Source: Candidatus Woesearchaeota archaeon (GTDB taxonomy: Archaea; Nanobdellota; Nanobdellia; Woesearchaeales; UBA11576). Taken from it: 64,000 nt of DNA. The notes below the pieces were generated by a model. It saw nothing but the letters and a program-made list of their open reading frames with translations, was not told the DNA's origin and ran no database searches. This document shows positions 1 through 8,481 of this stretch, in pieces (the first letter of the stretch is position 1; each line of letters starts with the position of its first letter). The stretch lies in contig JABGYH010000001.1 in assembly GCA_018675335.1 (NCBI GenBank), positions 186,908 through 250,907 on the forward strand, given 5' to 3'. Position numbers and translations under genes: made by a program.

Positions 1-468
1 AACAATTTCTCCTGCAGAATTAGTCATTAAATTAGTACTACCTAAATGATCAGGATGATAAAAATACATTTCCCCATCAAAATCTTTTTTACCAACCTGT
101 TGAATAGAATTATAATAATAAACTTGATCAAACGTTCCAGAAGAATTAACAACCCGAATAAAATCACCAACATAATAAGTTGTTTGAATACCATCTAAAT
201 ATTCAATTTTTTTAATTCGACTTCCTGATTCATCATAAAAATATTCTTCAAGCAATACTCCAGTTGAAGAATAAACTTTTTCTAACTGATTTAAACTATT
301 ATATTCATAACTATTATCTTTTCCAACAATTAAATTACCTAAAGAATCATATTCTAAAGAAACATTTTGCATAGAAAAAACTAAATTGATATTAATAATG
401 CCAAATAAGATCACAACAATAAGCGCGATAAATTTTTTAATTGGAAAACTCAATTTTCCACCCCACAT
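1..468 (-). CDS. RHS-repeat core protein, copy A (3' part cut by the window edge)
   Basis: The reading frame starts with ATG at 468 and runs open to base 1, so only the first 156 codons are present. It begins MWGGKLSFPIKK followed by a hydrophobic stretch (signal peptide or membrane anchor), then YD-type repeats (LEYDSLGNL, YEYNSLNQL) and the RHS-core hallmark YHPDHLGSTN. It is a near-identical tandem copy of the gene at 577-1899: about ten residues differ over the shared 156, and the leader is also recognisably duplicated. RHS cores form a beta-cage that carries a variable C-terminal domain, often a toxin; copy A's C-terminus lies outside the window, so its cargo is unknown. Signal peptide and repeats are seen; surface or toxin role is inferred from the family. 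Confidence 0.85.
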   Translation of the reverse strand, partial: MWGGKLSFPIKKFIALIVVILFGIININLVFSMQNVSLEYDSLGNLIVGKDNSYEYNSLNQLEKVYSSTGVLLEEYFYDESGSRIKKIEYLDGIQTTYYVGDFIRVVNSSGTFDQVYYYNSIQQVGKKDFDGEMYFYHPDHLGSTNLMTNSAGEIV

Positions 469-576
469 TAAAACTTAAATATTTACGCAGTAGTTTAAAT
501 ACCCTGCAGAGATAATAAAACTTACCTAGCCTATGAACGATAAAGTTTCCAATGTTCCAACTTATTTTAAATATAT
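469..576 (-). promoter_or_regulatory. Leader of RHS copy A, diverged duplicate of 1900-2005
   Basis: This spacer between the two RHS genes resembles the leader of copy B: the pattern TTACGCA, a TCAAAT/TTAAAT-like block, an AATAAA-like block, CTTACCTAG and AACGATA recurs in the same order. The duplication therefore included the promoter. The TATA-like element of copy B (GATATATAATA on the plus strand) is degraded here to GAGATAATAAA. No open reading frame that could be an immunity gene fits in this spacer. Confidence 0.55.
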
Positions 577-1899
577 TCATTTTCCATTTAATAGCTTAAA
601 AATATCAACAAAGGTTTCAGCAACTTCAACAATATGTGAATTTTTATATGGCTCAATTTTACCTTTTACATTCTTAATTAATTTTCCAACTTCAGGATCT
701 AATTTATAATATTCATGATTATAATGAAATACATCATATCCTTGATGAGGAGTATCAAATCTGAATCTTTCAACAACATCATCACTTGTTTGTATAACTT
801 TTCCAGGCCCACCCAACCCAATTTTTGAAGGATCTTTAATGTGTTTAGGATATCCAGAGGTTAATAATTCATCAACTTGGGTTTTTGTTCCTTGCGACAG
901 TTCATCTATATACCTTGCTGCTTCATCCCACCCTTTACTAATTAATTCAGATCCATAATTTAGTACAGTTTTAGCTGTTTTTTTTGTTGTTTGAACTATC
1001 GCACTTGCAGCATCAGCAACTACTGGTGCCCCAACACGAACAGCAGGACCTGCCCCAGTAACCACAGGAGCAACAAGACCCGCACCATCAGCAATTAATG
1101 CCAACCAATTAATTGCATTGTATGGATCTTCAGATAATTGAGTTAAATCATATCCTATAAGACTCATATCAATAGCACTTTCAACATAATTCCCACTTGG
1201 ATCTATGTATTTGTAAGGATTGTTTTTTACGTATGAGTATTTGTTTAATGATTGAGGATCATAAACTGAAGGAATTACTGAATCTGGTTGAGTAAATTTT
1301 CTTAAAAAAGAATCATAATATCTTGCACCATAATAATAAAGTCCTGTTTTATCAAGTTCTTTTCCATTGTACAAAAATTTTTCATCCCCTCTAAAAATAA
1401 CTGCACCAAATGGCAAGTATCTTGTTTCTTCAACAATTTCTCCTGCAGAATTAGTCATTAAATTTGTACTACCTAAATGATCTGGATGATAAAAATACAT
1501 TTCCCCATCAAAATCTTTTTTTCCAACTTGTTGAATAGAATTATAATAATAAACTTGATCAAATTCCCCAGAAGAATTAACAACCCTAATAAAATCACCA
1601 ACATAATAAGTTGTTTGAACTTCATTCAAATATTCAATTTTTTTAATTCGACTTCCTGATTCATCATAAAAATATTCTTCAAGCAACACTCCAGTTGAAG
1701 AATAAACTTTTTCTAACTGATTTAAACTATCATATTCATAACTATTATCTTTTCCAACAATTAAATTACCTAACAAATCATATTCTAAAAAAACATTTTG
1801 CATAGAAAAAACTAAATTGATATTAATAATACCCAATAAAATCATAACAATAAGCGCTATAAATTTTTTAATTGGAAAACTCAAGTTTCCACCCCACAT
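577..1899 (-). CDS. Short secreted RHS-core protein with a variable C-terminal domain, copy B
   Basis: 440 residues from ATG 1899. The frame is open further upstream, but that extension overlaps the divergent promoter and start of the next gene, and the duplicated copy A begins at the same MWGG. Order: N-terminal hydrophobic export segment (about 1-35), YD repeats, YHPDHLGS, the RHS core signature GLYYYGARYYD near residue 190 and a KYIDPSG terminus near 235, then about 200 residues unrelated to the core. That tail has an Ala/Val-rich hydrophobic stretch (pretoxin-like) and a His-rich end (RFDTPHQGYDVFHYNHEYY). It is far smaller than bacterial Rhs proteins (over 1000 residues). A nuclease-like toxin tail fits the architecture, but I cannot assign a family. 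No obvious immunity gene follows. Confidence 0.8.
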   Translation of the reverse strand: MWGGNLSFPIKKFIALIVMILLGIININLVFSMQNVFLEYDLLGNLIVGKDNSYEYDSLNQLEKVYSSTGVLLEEYFYDESGSRIKKIEYLNEVQTTYYVGDFIRVVNSSGEFDQVYYYNSIQQVGKKDFDGEMYFYHPDHLGSTNLMTNSAGEIVEETRYLPFGAVIFRGDEKFLYNGKELDKTGLYYYGARYYDSFLRKFTQPDSVIPSVYDPQSLNKYSYVKNNPYKYIDPSGNYVESAIDMSLIGYDLTQLSEDPYNAINWLALIADGAGLVAPVVTGAGPAVRVGAPVVADAASAIVQTTKKTAKTVLNYGSELISKGWDEAARYIDELSQGTKTQVDELLTSGYPKHIKDPSKIGLGGPGKVIQTSDDVVERFRFDTPHQGYDVFHYNHEYYKLDPEVGKLIKNVKGKIEPYKNSHIVEVAETFVDIFKLLNGK

Positions 1900-1935
1900 T
1901 AAAATATATTTGTTACGCAATACTTCAAATGACCT

Positions 1936-2005
1936 AGATATATAATAAATCTTACCTAGTTCATAAACGATATTATTATAAATAAGAAACCCAAAACTAT
2001 ACCTT
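1936..2005. promoter_or_regulatory. Divergent promoters for RHS copy B and the HTH_10 gene
   Basis: On the plus strand a TATA-like ATTATAAAT at 1975-1983 is centred about 26 nt before the ATG at 2006, the archaeal spacing for a leaderless transcript. On the minus strand TATTATATAT (1938-1947) lies upstream of the RHS ATG at 1899. The two genes thus share a compact divergent control region. Confidence 0.5.
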
Positions 2006-2677
2006 ATGTGGGTTGCTAAAGTTAAAATAGTGCACAAAGAATGCATAACCAGTCAACTAACAAAAAAACATAATGTAACTAACCTAGTTTATGGTTTAAG
2101 AACTTATGAAGATAAAACACACATATATTTTAATGTAATTCATTTTCCACGCGGCGAAGATAAAAACGTTAAAGCGTTTATCAAAGAAGTTAAAAAAGAT
2201 AAACGAATGGTTAAATTTGAAGAAAGTGAAGGAATGTTTTTCACATTATTTAAAGAACCTAAAAAAAATAAACATCTTTCTGATTTTTTCAATCCAAAAA
2301 TATTCTATCTTAAACCAGATATTAACACACCAACAGGTCATGAGATTTTTGAGGTTGCTAGTTGGGATCGTAAAGAACTACAAAAATTTGTTGACATGAC
2401 AAAAAAACACATGCAAGGAGAAATTCTTAAACTTAAAGAAGAAAAAATTGTCGATTTCTTTTTTCCTCACTTAACTGCTAAATTAACAAATAAACAAAGA
2501 ACAGCAATTTCTTTAGCTAATCAATATGGCTATTATGATTACCCTAGAAAAATTGATCAAGATCAGTTAGCAAAACTTATGAAAACTTCAAAATCAACTT
2601 TCCAATATCACTTAAGAATTGCAGAAAAAAAAATAATGCCTTTTCTTTTAGGCAACTATCAAATGTTAAATGAATAA
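2006..2677 (+). CDS. HTH_10 (Bat-type) transcriptional regulator
   Basis: 223 residues. The C-terminal ~55 residues have the HTH_10/bacterio-opsin-activator pattern: TNKQRTAISLANQYGYYDYPRKI, then DQLAKLMKTSKSTFQYHLRIAEKKI, which is helix-turn-helix with the family's typical F-Y-x-x-P-R/K turn. The N-terminal ~150 residues are a probable sensor domain with no family I recognise. The gene is divergent from RHS copy B and predicted leaderless. Such regulators are archaeal; control of RHS is only suggested by position. Confidence 0.8.
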   Translation: MWVAKVKIVHKECITSQLTKKHNVTNLVYGLRTYEDKTHIYFNVIHFPRGEDKNVKAFIKEVKKDKRMVKFEESEGMFFTLFKEPKKNKHLSDFFNPKIFYLKPDINTPTGHEIFEVASWDRKELQKFVDMTKKHMQGEILKLKEEKIVDFFFPHLTAKLTNKQRTAISLANQYGYYDYPRKIDQDQLAKLMKTSKSTFQYHLRIAEKKIMPFLLGNYQMLNE

Positions 2678-2708
2678 GCAAATTATAAACTGACTAATTC
2701 AATATTAA

Positions 2709-2981
2709 CTACAAATACTTTAAACTCAAATAAACTGAATATGCTGTTCCAATAACTTTTTCCCAATTATCTAAAACAACATCCGAAATATCTTCAAAAT
2801 TATCTTTATCAGGAAGATGAGTTAACGCTACTGAAAAACTTCTAGCCAAGCTTAGATCCACATCTGTGTAGATAAAAGAAAGATCATCTAATTGTCTTAG
2901 CACAACTTGAAATCTATTTGGTTTAGGCCTGCACCGATACTTTTCTTTAAAGTATTCTTCATTTCTTTTTTCTAATTCCAT
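2709..2981 (-). CDS. Small protein of unknown function, last gene of the six-gene cluster
   Basis: 90 residues, charged N-terminus (MELEKRNEEYFKEKYRCRPKPN) and mixed alpha/beta character; no signal peptide, no membrane segment and no recognised motif. It has a good SD (GGAG about 8 nt before ATG) embedded in the end of the upstream gene, from which it is separated by only 2 nt, so it is co-transcribed and probably translationally coupled. Function unknown. Confidence 0.65.
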   Translation of the reverse strand: MELEKRNEEYFKEKYRCRPKPNRFQVVLRQLDDLSFIYTDVDLSLARSFSVALTHLPDKDNFEDISDVVLDNWEKVIGTAYSVYLSLKYL

Positions 2982-2983
2982 GT

Positions 2984-3811
2984 TTAATCTCCAACAGATT
3001 CTAAAAAAGTTTCAATAGTTAATTCAGGATCACAAACTTTTTTAAGAATTTCAACAAAAGAAGCTAAACTAGCAACTGCGTTGTAAACTGTTGCATCTAC
3101 GACAGGCTTTTGATTCTTACAAACACCTAAAGAATTTAACTGAGACTCTCTTAATTCATCCCAAACTGATTCAAATTGATAATAAAACATACTAGAACTG
3201 CTTTCTTTTACTTTCTGTTGACTTGCCAAAACACCCCACTCAACCAAATTACTAGAAATTCCACAAGACTTAGAATAATATGCCTCTTCGCGAACCATCC
3301 TAGGATCAGGTCCTCCTTCTTCAGGAATATATTTTGTTTCTAAATTTGAACAACCCTTACAATTAAAAGCAGGATCTGGGCCTAATATATTGTCAAATTC
3401 TTTTTTAAAAAAATGTCCTGCAATTTCAAAAAAGTTTTCAGAAAATAAATCTACAACTTCGCCATCCAATGAAGAAACGCTCAATAAAGATGAAAAATCA
3501 AATCTGGAGGAAATTTTATGCACTAAACCTGAAATGTCATAAATAACTCTCCCAGTTTCTATATTTAATCCACCAAATTTTGCACTGCCTTCTAAATGCA
3601 ATTGTGCAACCTCATCCTTCAAAAGAAAATACTTACAAAGAACCGCATCGACAGATTCTAATTCTTCCCCTTTAGAAGTTTTCATATGAAAATAAGTTAA
3701 TGCTTCAAATATATGATCTCTAAATACTAACAGATCATACAAAGTTTCAGTTCTAGGATCTTCAAACTCTCTTGATTCTCCAGTGTAAGTCATATTTATT
3801 GATGCTACCAT
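2984..3811 (-). CDS. Protein of unknown function with a four-cysteine segment, cluster gene 5
   Basis: 275 residues, soluble, mostly helical in the first half. Cysteines cluster in the second half (CKGCSN, then KSCG and a later VCK), which could be a metal site, though spacing is irregular. An SD (GGGAG) precedes the ATG. It lies in a minus-strand run of six unknown genes. I do not recognise the family. Confidence 0.65.
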   Translation of the reverse strand: MVASINMTYTGESREFEDPRTETLYDLLVFRDHIFEALTYFHMKTSKGEELESVDAVLCKYFLLKDEVAQLHLEGSAKFGGLNIETGRVIYDISGLVHKISSRFDFSSLLSVSSLDGEVVDLFSENFFEIAGHFFKKEFDNILGPDPAFNCKGCSNLETKYIPEEGGPDPRMVREEAYYSKSCGISSNLVEWGVLASQQKVKESSSSMFYYQFESVWDELRESQLNSLGVCKNQKPVVDATVYNAVASLASFVEILKKVCDPELTIETFLESVGD

Positions 3812-3865
3812 TTATTTAATCTCCCTATAAATTATTAACAAAATTCTCCTTTTTAATCATAATTA

Positions 3866-4357
3866 TTAATCAATAGGTTCTGTCAAATAATAATCACAAG
3901 AACCAAAGTATGAACAAAGACCATAATAAAAATCATAATTAAACCTATCTAAATTTAATGAAGATACATCAACAACTATTTTTTTGTCTTTATGAAACAT
4001 AGATAATTTTTCACAATAAATAGCAACTTCAGTTAATAAAAAATAGTTTGCCAAATTTTTTGCTAAACCTAAATCTCCACTCATTTTTTGATTTAAGTGC
4101 GTAACTAACTGTGTTCCCCCAACACAAACCGAACTGGATGAACTTGCTAAATAAGATTTTTCTTCACGTCCAAAAGATTCTATTGTGTGATTTTGAGTTA
4201 CCCCTAACGCGATTAAATCATCAAGAACATTTCCCACACAACAATCAGATTGAGATTTAAAACCAGCTCCAAGAACTCCCTGTAAACGTCTAAGATCCAT
4301 AGTATCTTCTGAAAAAAGTGCATATGCTTTTGACTGCCAATCTTGATTTTCGCTCAT
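3866..4357 (-). CDS. Cys-rich protein of unknown function, cluster gene 4
   Basis: 163 residues with an AGAGGT SD upstream of ATG. Cysteines occur in DCCVGN, SVCVGG, IYCEK and LCSYFGSCDYY, so metal binding or disulphides are possible. There is no export signal. Gaps to neighbours are about 40-55 nt, larger than elsewhere in the cluster, but all six genes lie on the same strand. Function unknown. Confidence 0.6.
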   Translation of the reverse strand: MSENQDWQSKAYALFSEDTMDLRRLQGVLGAGFKSQSDCCVGNVLDDLIALGVTQNHTIESFGREEKSYLASSSSSVCVGGTQLVTHLNQKMSGDLGLAKNLANYFLLTEVAIYCEKLSMFHKDKKIVVDVSSLNLDRFNYDFYYGLCSYFGSCDYYLTEPID

Positions 4358-4396
4358 TTTTTTTAAACCTCTAAATTTAATAAATGTATAAAATAG

Positions 4397-4774
4397 TTAT
4401 TCAGTTCTTAACGCAGATTCCAATGTAATATATCTACGAGCAATATGTCCCATATACTCCTCAGGATATAATGAAACAAATTTAACAGAAAATTTTTGAA
4501 AAGATTGTTTACTTGATAACATAAATCTCGGTTCATCAAAAGGAATTTTAGTTATTACCATATCCGAACCTGGACGATATACTTCTTTAGAATATCTTTC
4601 TTCAAAAGCCACAACTTCAGTTTTCTCATAAATTCTTTTTGATTCTGAAACTAGTTCGGCTAAATGATCTCCTTCACAAATATCAAAACTTCCAAAAGAA
4701 TCAATAATTTCATTTTGTTCATTTGTTACAAAAACATTATTATCTGTTTCATAAACTCTCAATAAATTTCCCAT
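4397..4774 (-). CDS. Protein of unknown function, cluster gene 3
   Basis: 125 residues, beginning MGNLLRVYETDNNVFV. The N-terminal half looks beta-rich (alternating hydrophobics), the C-terminal half ends in YMGHIARRYITLESALRTE. It starts 4 nt after the upstream gene stops, so it belongs to the same transcript. No known motif. The opposite-strand open frame over 4723-5088 is treated as a shadow. Confidence 0.6.
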   Translation of the reverse strand: MGNLLRVYETDNNVFVTNEQNEIIDSFGSFDICEGDHLAELVSESKRIYEKTEVVAFEERYSKEVYRPGSDMVITKIPFDEPRFMLSSKQSFQKFSVKFVSLYPEEYMGHIARRYITLESALRTE

Positions 4775-4778
4775 TTGT

Positions 4779-5711
4779 TTACACCAAACCGTTCAAATAT
4801 TCTTCTAAAGGCTTTAGAAATTTAGTCTCAACAACCATTAAGTCTCTTGGACCTTCAGCTCGAGTATCTGATCTATCAACCCAAAAATCTTCGCGCCCAC
4901 CTTGTTTTAATGACAAAAGTTCTACTAAATCATTTGCTTGCACTAAAGAACTGCTTTGCATAATTAACAACTCAGCCAATTCGTCAAGAGGTTGCGAACT
5001 TATTGGACCTTCACCGCGGATACAATTTTTAAACTCTTTAAAGAAAGGATCCATGGCAATATCAAAGACACCTGAAAATGAACAATAAGTAAAATAAATT
5101 TTAGGCATCAATTCAGGATGTTCAATAAAACACGTTGGTGCAATTTCGCTACTACGTTTTGAAGGCAAATTTTTAGGAAGCGACTTTGCTTTAGGAGTTT
5201 CTTTTTCAAACCTTGCACTAAAGCCATACTTTTCTAAAGTTTGCGCATATAATCTTTCTATATCCAATAATTCTCTTCCATGAGCATTAAATTCTCTTTG
5301 GATTTGTGAAGGTGCATCTCCATAAAGCAACTCCATTTGTCTAACTTGTTCACCTACAGTTTCCAAATCTTTGTAATGATAAACAGATTTACATGAAACA
5401 TAACGCGCCCAACCATTAACAGAAGTTAAATCTCCTTTTTCAAATAAAACTTGATCTGCTCGAACACCTAATTCGTTAAACACATCAATAATGTCTTGAG
5501 TTGTTTCTTGTTCTTTTGGATTTACCGCCAACAAAACAGTATACTCTTCATCCCCATTCAAACTTTTAGGAAACATAACTGAAATTCTAATTCCAGAATC
5601 ATAAGTTCTAGTAAACAAAACTTTTTTAGATGTTGCTGATTCTGGTTTTGCCCATTTATCTCCAAAATAACAACCATAAAATTCATTTATCATATTTTCA
5701 TTTAATTCCAT
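4779..5711 (-). CDS. Protein of unknown function, cluster gene 2
   Basis: 310 residues, soluble. The first ~120 residues look like an alpha/beta domain (ISVMFPKSL, YTVLLAVNPKE, VFNELGVRADQVLF); a Lys/Pro-rich linker (residues ~175-190) separates it from a largely helical C-terminal part. It lies between genes 1 and 3 with 4-5 nt gaps, indicating translational coupling. No family recognised. Confidence 0.65.
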   Translation of the reverse strand: MELNENMINEFYGCYFGDKWAKPESATSKKVLFTRTYDSGIRISVMFPKSLNGDEEYTVLLAVNPKEQETTQDIIDVFNELGVRADQVLFEKGDLTSVNGWARYVSCKSVYHYKDLETVGEQVRQMELLYGDAPSQIQREFNAHGRELLDIERLYAQTLEKYGFSARFEKETPKAKSLPKNLPSKRSSEIAPTCFIEHPELMPKIYFTYCSFSGVFDIAMDPFFKEFKNCIRGEGPISSQPLDELAELLIMQSSSLVQANDLVELLSLKQGGREDFWVDRSDTRAEGPRDLMVVETKFLKPLEEYLNGLV

Positions 5712-5716
5712 TTTTA

Positions 5717-6139
5717 TTACTCTCGCAATTTTTCTCTTGCTAAATTTTTCATAAATTCATAAACTGGATCTCCTTCACCAAATTCGTTTGTTTGTTCAAA
5801 AAAATCATCCACCCCAGTTCTTCGATGAAGTTCTCTCTCATAAGGACCTAAGTGAAAACAAACATAACCAAAATACTCCATGGCATTTCTTTTTTGAAGG
5901 TGTTCCAATATCAAAACAGGATAATCTCTCAGTTCATCTTTTTGCAAGCTTGAATCAACTAAAGTTGCTCTAGGCAAATTTTCATCAGAACAGGAATTCA
6001 AATATTCCATTGCAAATCTACCATGAGTAATACTTGATGCAGTTAAGCCAAATTGAACTTTCGCATCCAACTCATACGCTTCTGCAATTTCTTTATTATT
6101 CATCACAATCAAAAGATCTAATTGGTTTTCAATTTGCAT
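5717..6139 (-). CDS. Receiver-like protein of unknown function, first gene of the six-gene cluster
   Basis: 140 residues from ATG 6139, preferred over the upstream in-frame ATG at 6163 because AAGGAGTG sits just before it. The pattern (LDLLIVMNN, ATLVDSSL with a central Asp, YPVLILEHL, FGYVCFHLG, TGVDDFFE, then a helical end) resembles a degenerate response-regulator receiver fold. This is a weak, fold-level impression. It leads the operon facing the TrmB gene at 6279, so the intergenic inverted repeat could control both. Confidence 0.6.
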   Translation of the reverse strand: MQIENQLDLLIVMNNKEIAEAYELDAKVQFGLTASSITHGRFAMEYLNSCSDENLPRATLVDSSLQKDELRDYPVLILEHLQKRNAMEYFGYVCFHLGPYERELHRRTGVDDFFEQTNEFGEGDPVYEFMKNLAREKLRE

Positions 6140-6225
6140 TATCCCACTCCTTACATTTTTCATCTCAACAACAAATCATAAGTTATTACCCCCCAGTAAA
6201 TAATTAAAACTACTTAAAATCTTGC

Positions 6226-6253
6226 TGTCTTTACAGAGACAAAAACTTTAAAT
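6226..6253. promoter_or_regulatory. Inverted repeat TGTCT-n6-AGACA with adjacent TATA box of the TrmB gene
   Basis: A perfect 5-bp inverted repeat with a 6-nt spacer occupies 6226-6241, immediately before a TATA-like CTTTAAAT centred near 6250, which is 26-29 nt before the TrmB ATG at 6279. A site here would overlap or abut the BRE/TATA, a typical place for autoregulation by TrmB-type factors. The palindrome is seen; its role is inferred. Confidence 0.45.
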
Positions 6254-6278
6254 AGAACAATAACAAACCAACAATAAA

Positions 6279-7034
6279 ATGGACAATGAAGTGTTCAAAC
6301 AATTAGGATTTTTAGATGCAGAAGTAATAGTTTACAAAGCATTGCTTAAACTAGGACCTACACTAGTTAGCAAAATCCACCAAGAAACAGGCCTTCATAG
6401 AACCCACATATATGATCTTTTAGAAAAATTAAGAGAAAAGGGATTAGTTAGTACATTCACATCAGATCAGAAAAAACACTTTCAAGCAGCACCTCCAGAA
6501 AATATATTAGAATACATCGAAGAAAAAAAGACTCAAATTGAAGAAAAAATACTTCCCGAATTAATCGATTTATCAAACCTTCCAAAAGAAAATACTACAG
6601 TCGAATTATTCAAAGGACTAAAAGGAATAAAATCAGTATATAATGATATTATTAAAACAGGGAAAAACTATTATTGCATTGCCAAATCCAATAAACAAAA
6701 ACACCCTCAAATCCACATTCAGTTAGTCCAATTTCTTAAAAGAATAGAAAAAAATAATATTCAAGAAAAAATTGTATTCGACAAAAAAGGATATATTGTG
6801 AAAACAAAAAATGGATCATATAAATATTTAGATTCTAAAAAAGAAATACCTACAACTGCGTACATCTACGGATCAAAAGTTGCACTATTCATTTTACAAC
6901 CCCCCTTTCACGTCATACTCATAAAAAACAAAGATGTAGCTGATACTTACAAACAAAATTTTAATTTTCTCTGGTCTAAATCAAAAATAATCAAAAACAA
7001 AGATTTAATAAATATTAAAAAAATATTTAATTGA
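6279..7034 (+). CDS. TrmB-family transcriptional regulator
   Basis: 251 residues. The N-terminal winged helix has the TrmB pattern: FKQLGFLDAEVIVYKALLKLG, then HRTHIYDLLEKLREKGLVS, followed by a coiled-coil linker (ENILEYIEEKKTQIEEKIL). The C-terminal domain (about residues 110-250, VELFKGLKGIKSVYNDII) is the family's regulatory module, which in characterised members binds sugars or other small ligands; the ligand here is unknown. The TATA-ATG spacing predicts a leaderless mRNA. The cyclophilin gene starts 3 nt after its stop, so the two form an operon. Confidence 0.9.
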   Translation: MDNEVFKQLGFLDAEVIVYKALLKLGPTLVSKIHQETGLHRTHIYDLLEKLREKGLVSTFTSDQKKHFQAAPPENILEYIEEKKTQIEEKILPELIDLSNLPKENTTVELFKGLKGIKSVYNDIIKTGKNYYCIAKSNKQKHPQIHIQLVQFLKRIEKNNIQEKIVFDKKGYIVKTKNGSYKYLDSKKEIPTTAYIYGSKVALFILQPPFHVILIKNKDVADTYKQNFNFLWSKSKIIKNKDLINIKKIFN

Positions 7035-7037
7035 AAA

Positions 7038-7520
7038 ATGACACAAGCAATACTAACCACAAACCTTGGAACAATAAAAATAAAGATTTATACAGACTCA
7101 ATGCCAATCACAACAAAAAACTTCATCGACTTAGCCAAAAGAGGTTTTTACGACAATACTAAATTTCACAGAGTCATTCCTAAATTTATGATTCAAGGCG
7201 GAGATCCTCAAAGTAAAAATAATGCTAAACGACAACAATGGGGAACTGGCGGACCTGGATATAAAATTTCTGATGAATTCACAGATAATAATAAAAATTT
7301 TAAAGGATCTATTGCAATGGCAAATTCAGGACCAAATACAGGTGGAAGTCAATTTTTTATCAATGTCGCAGGCAACCATTTCCTAGATAACGCACATCCA
7401 GTATTTGGAGAAGTAATTGATGGATTAAACATAGTCATTGATATTTCTAAAACAAAACGAGATCATAATGATCAACCTGATGAAGATGTGGTTTTAGAAA
7501 AAGTCACAATAGAAGAATAA
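7038..7520 (+). CDS. ppiA: Cyclophilin-type peptidyl-prolyl cis-trans isomerase
   Basis: 160 residues, one complete cyclophilin domain. It interconverts cis and trans prolyl bonds during protein folding. Visible signatures: FHRVIPKFMIQGGDP (catalytic Arg in FHR), GSIAMANSGPNTGGSQFFI, and HPVFGEVIDG. No signal peptide, so cytoplasmic. Length matches short bacterial/archaeal single-domain cyclophilins. It follows the TrmB gene by 3 nt and is convergent with btpA. Confidence 0.93.
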   Translation: MTQAILTTNLGTIKIKIYTDSMPITTKNFIDLAKRGFYDNTKFHRVIPKFMIQGGDPQSKNNAKRQQWGTGGPGYKISDEFTDNNKNFKGSIAMANSGPNTGGSQFFINVAGNHFLDNAHPVFGEVIDGLNIVIDISKTKRDHNDQPDEDVVLEKVTIEE

Positions 7521-7537
7521 AAAAAATTATAAAAAAA

Positions 7538-8338
7538 TTAAATTATTTTTTTCTTTTCAAATTCTGTCATCAAAGATTCAATTCTATCTTCCTCAATTTC
7601 ATTTGACCATAAACCATTTTTCTTAAAGTAAGATCCCACAATAAAAATGTCTGCACTCATGAATTTATGAACATTCTCAGCAGTTATTCCTGAACCAATT
7701 ATTAACGGAACATTAACTTGTTCTTTGACTTTTTGTATCTCTTCAAGAGAAGCTTCTTTACCAGTACAACTACCAGTAATTATTACTCCATCTGACAAGA
7801 AAAATTCAGCAGTATGCGCAGTTTCCACAATATCAACATCGGACGTTAAAGCATGCGCGGAATGTTTCTTTTTAATGTCTGTAAAAATTAACACATCTTC
7901 CGCACCAATTTGTTTTTTGTATCTTAATAAATCACCCGCACAAGATTCTATGTATCCTTCATCGCCAATATGCGCATAAACAAATCCTTCTACACGAACA
8001 AAGTCAAGTCCTGCAGCTTTCGCTACTGCTAATGCTTCTTTATTGGCCGCAGCTAAGATTTGAATTCCACAATATAATCCTAATTTTTTTATTTCTTTAC
8101 CAATAATGCTCATTAAAGCAATTATTTCCGGACCAATATTTTTTGTGTATGGCAAATCATGCATATTTTCTATTGCGACAACATTTAGTCCATGTTTTTG
8201 ATAAATTTTTGCTTCTTCAACTGCTTTAAAAATAATTTCTTGTGAAGACAAACTATTTTTAGGCGTTCCAGCAAGTGCCCTCACATGAATCATACCTACA
8301 ATTAATTTTTTCCCTTGAATAAATTCTTTAAAATTCAT
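7538..8338 (-). CDS. btpA: BtpA/SgcQ-family TIM-barrel protein
   Basis: 266 residues. It starts MNFKEFIQGKKLIVGMIHVRALAGTP, the conserved opening of BtpA/SgcQ proteins, and continues with NVVAIENMHDLPY, GIQILAAANKEALAVA, DFVRVEGFVY, DVLIFTDIKKKHSAH, DGVIITGSCTGK and VPLIIGSGITAENV, all typical of the family's barrel with its phosphate-binding end. The cyanobacterial member is needed for photosystem I stability; archaeal members lack photosynthesis and probably act on a sugar phosphate or nucleoside, which is unproven. An SD (GAGGT) precedes the ATG. Confidence 0.88.
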   Translation of the reverse strand: MNFKEFIQGKKLIVGMIHVRALAGTPKNSLSSQEIIFKAVEEAKIYQKHGLNVVAIENMHDLPYTKNIGPEIIALMSIIGKEIKKLGLYCGIQILAAANKEALAVAKAAGLDFVRVEGFVYAHIGDEGYIESCAGDLLRYKKQIGAEDVLIFTDIKKKHSAHALTSDVDIVETAHTAEFFLSDGVIITGSCTGKEASLEEIQKVKEQVNVPLIIGSGITAENVHKFMSADIFIVGSYFKKNGLWSNEIEEDRIESLMTEFEKKKII

Positions 8339-8481
8339 TTTTTTACCTCAAAAAGAGTTACCCATTTGAATACCCCCCAAATATAATAATTCTTGTTGTA
8401 GAACTTAAAGCAACAAAAACCAAAAAAAACACATAAAAAACCAATAAAAAGACTTAATAAAAAAATGCATTTCTTAAACAT

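Noticed and set aside
1900-2046. N-terminal extension of RHS copy B from an upstream start at 2046
   Set aside because: It would overlap the divergent HTH_10 gene and its promoter, and the duplicated copy A starts at the equivalent MWGG.
5717-6139. True response regulator
   Set aside because: Receiver-like pattern only; the acidic pair and Thr/Lys of active receivers are not clear and no histidine kinase is nearby.
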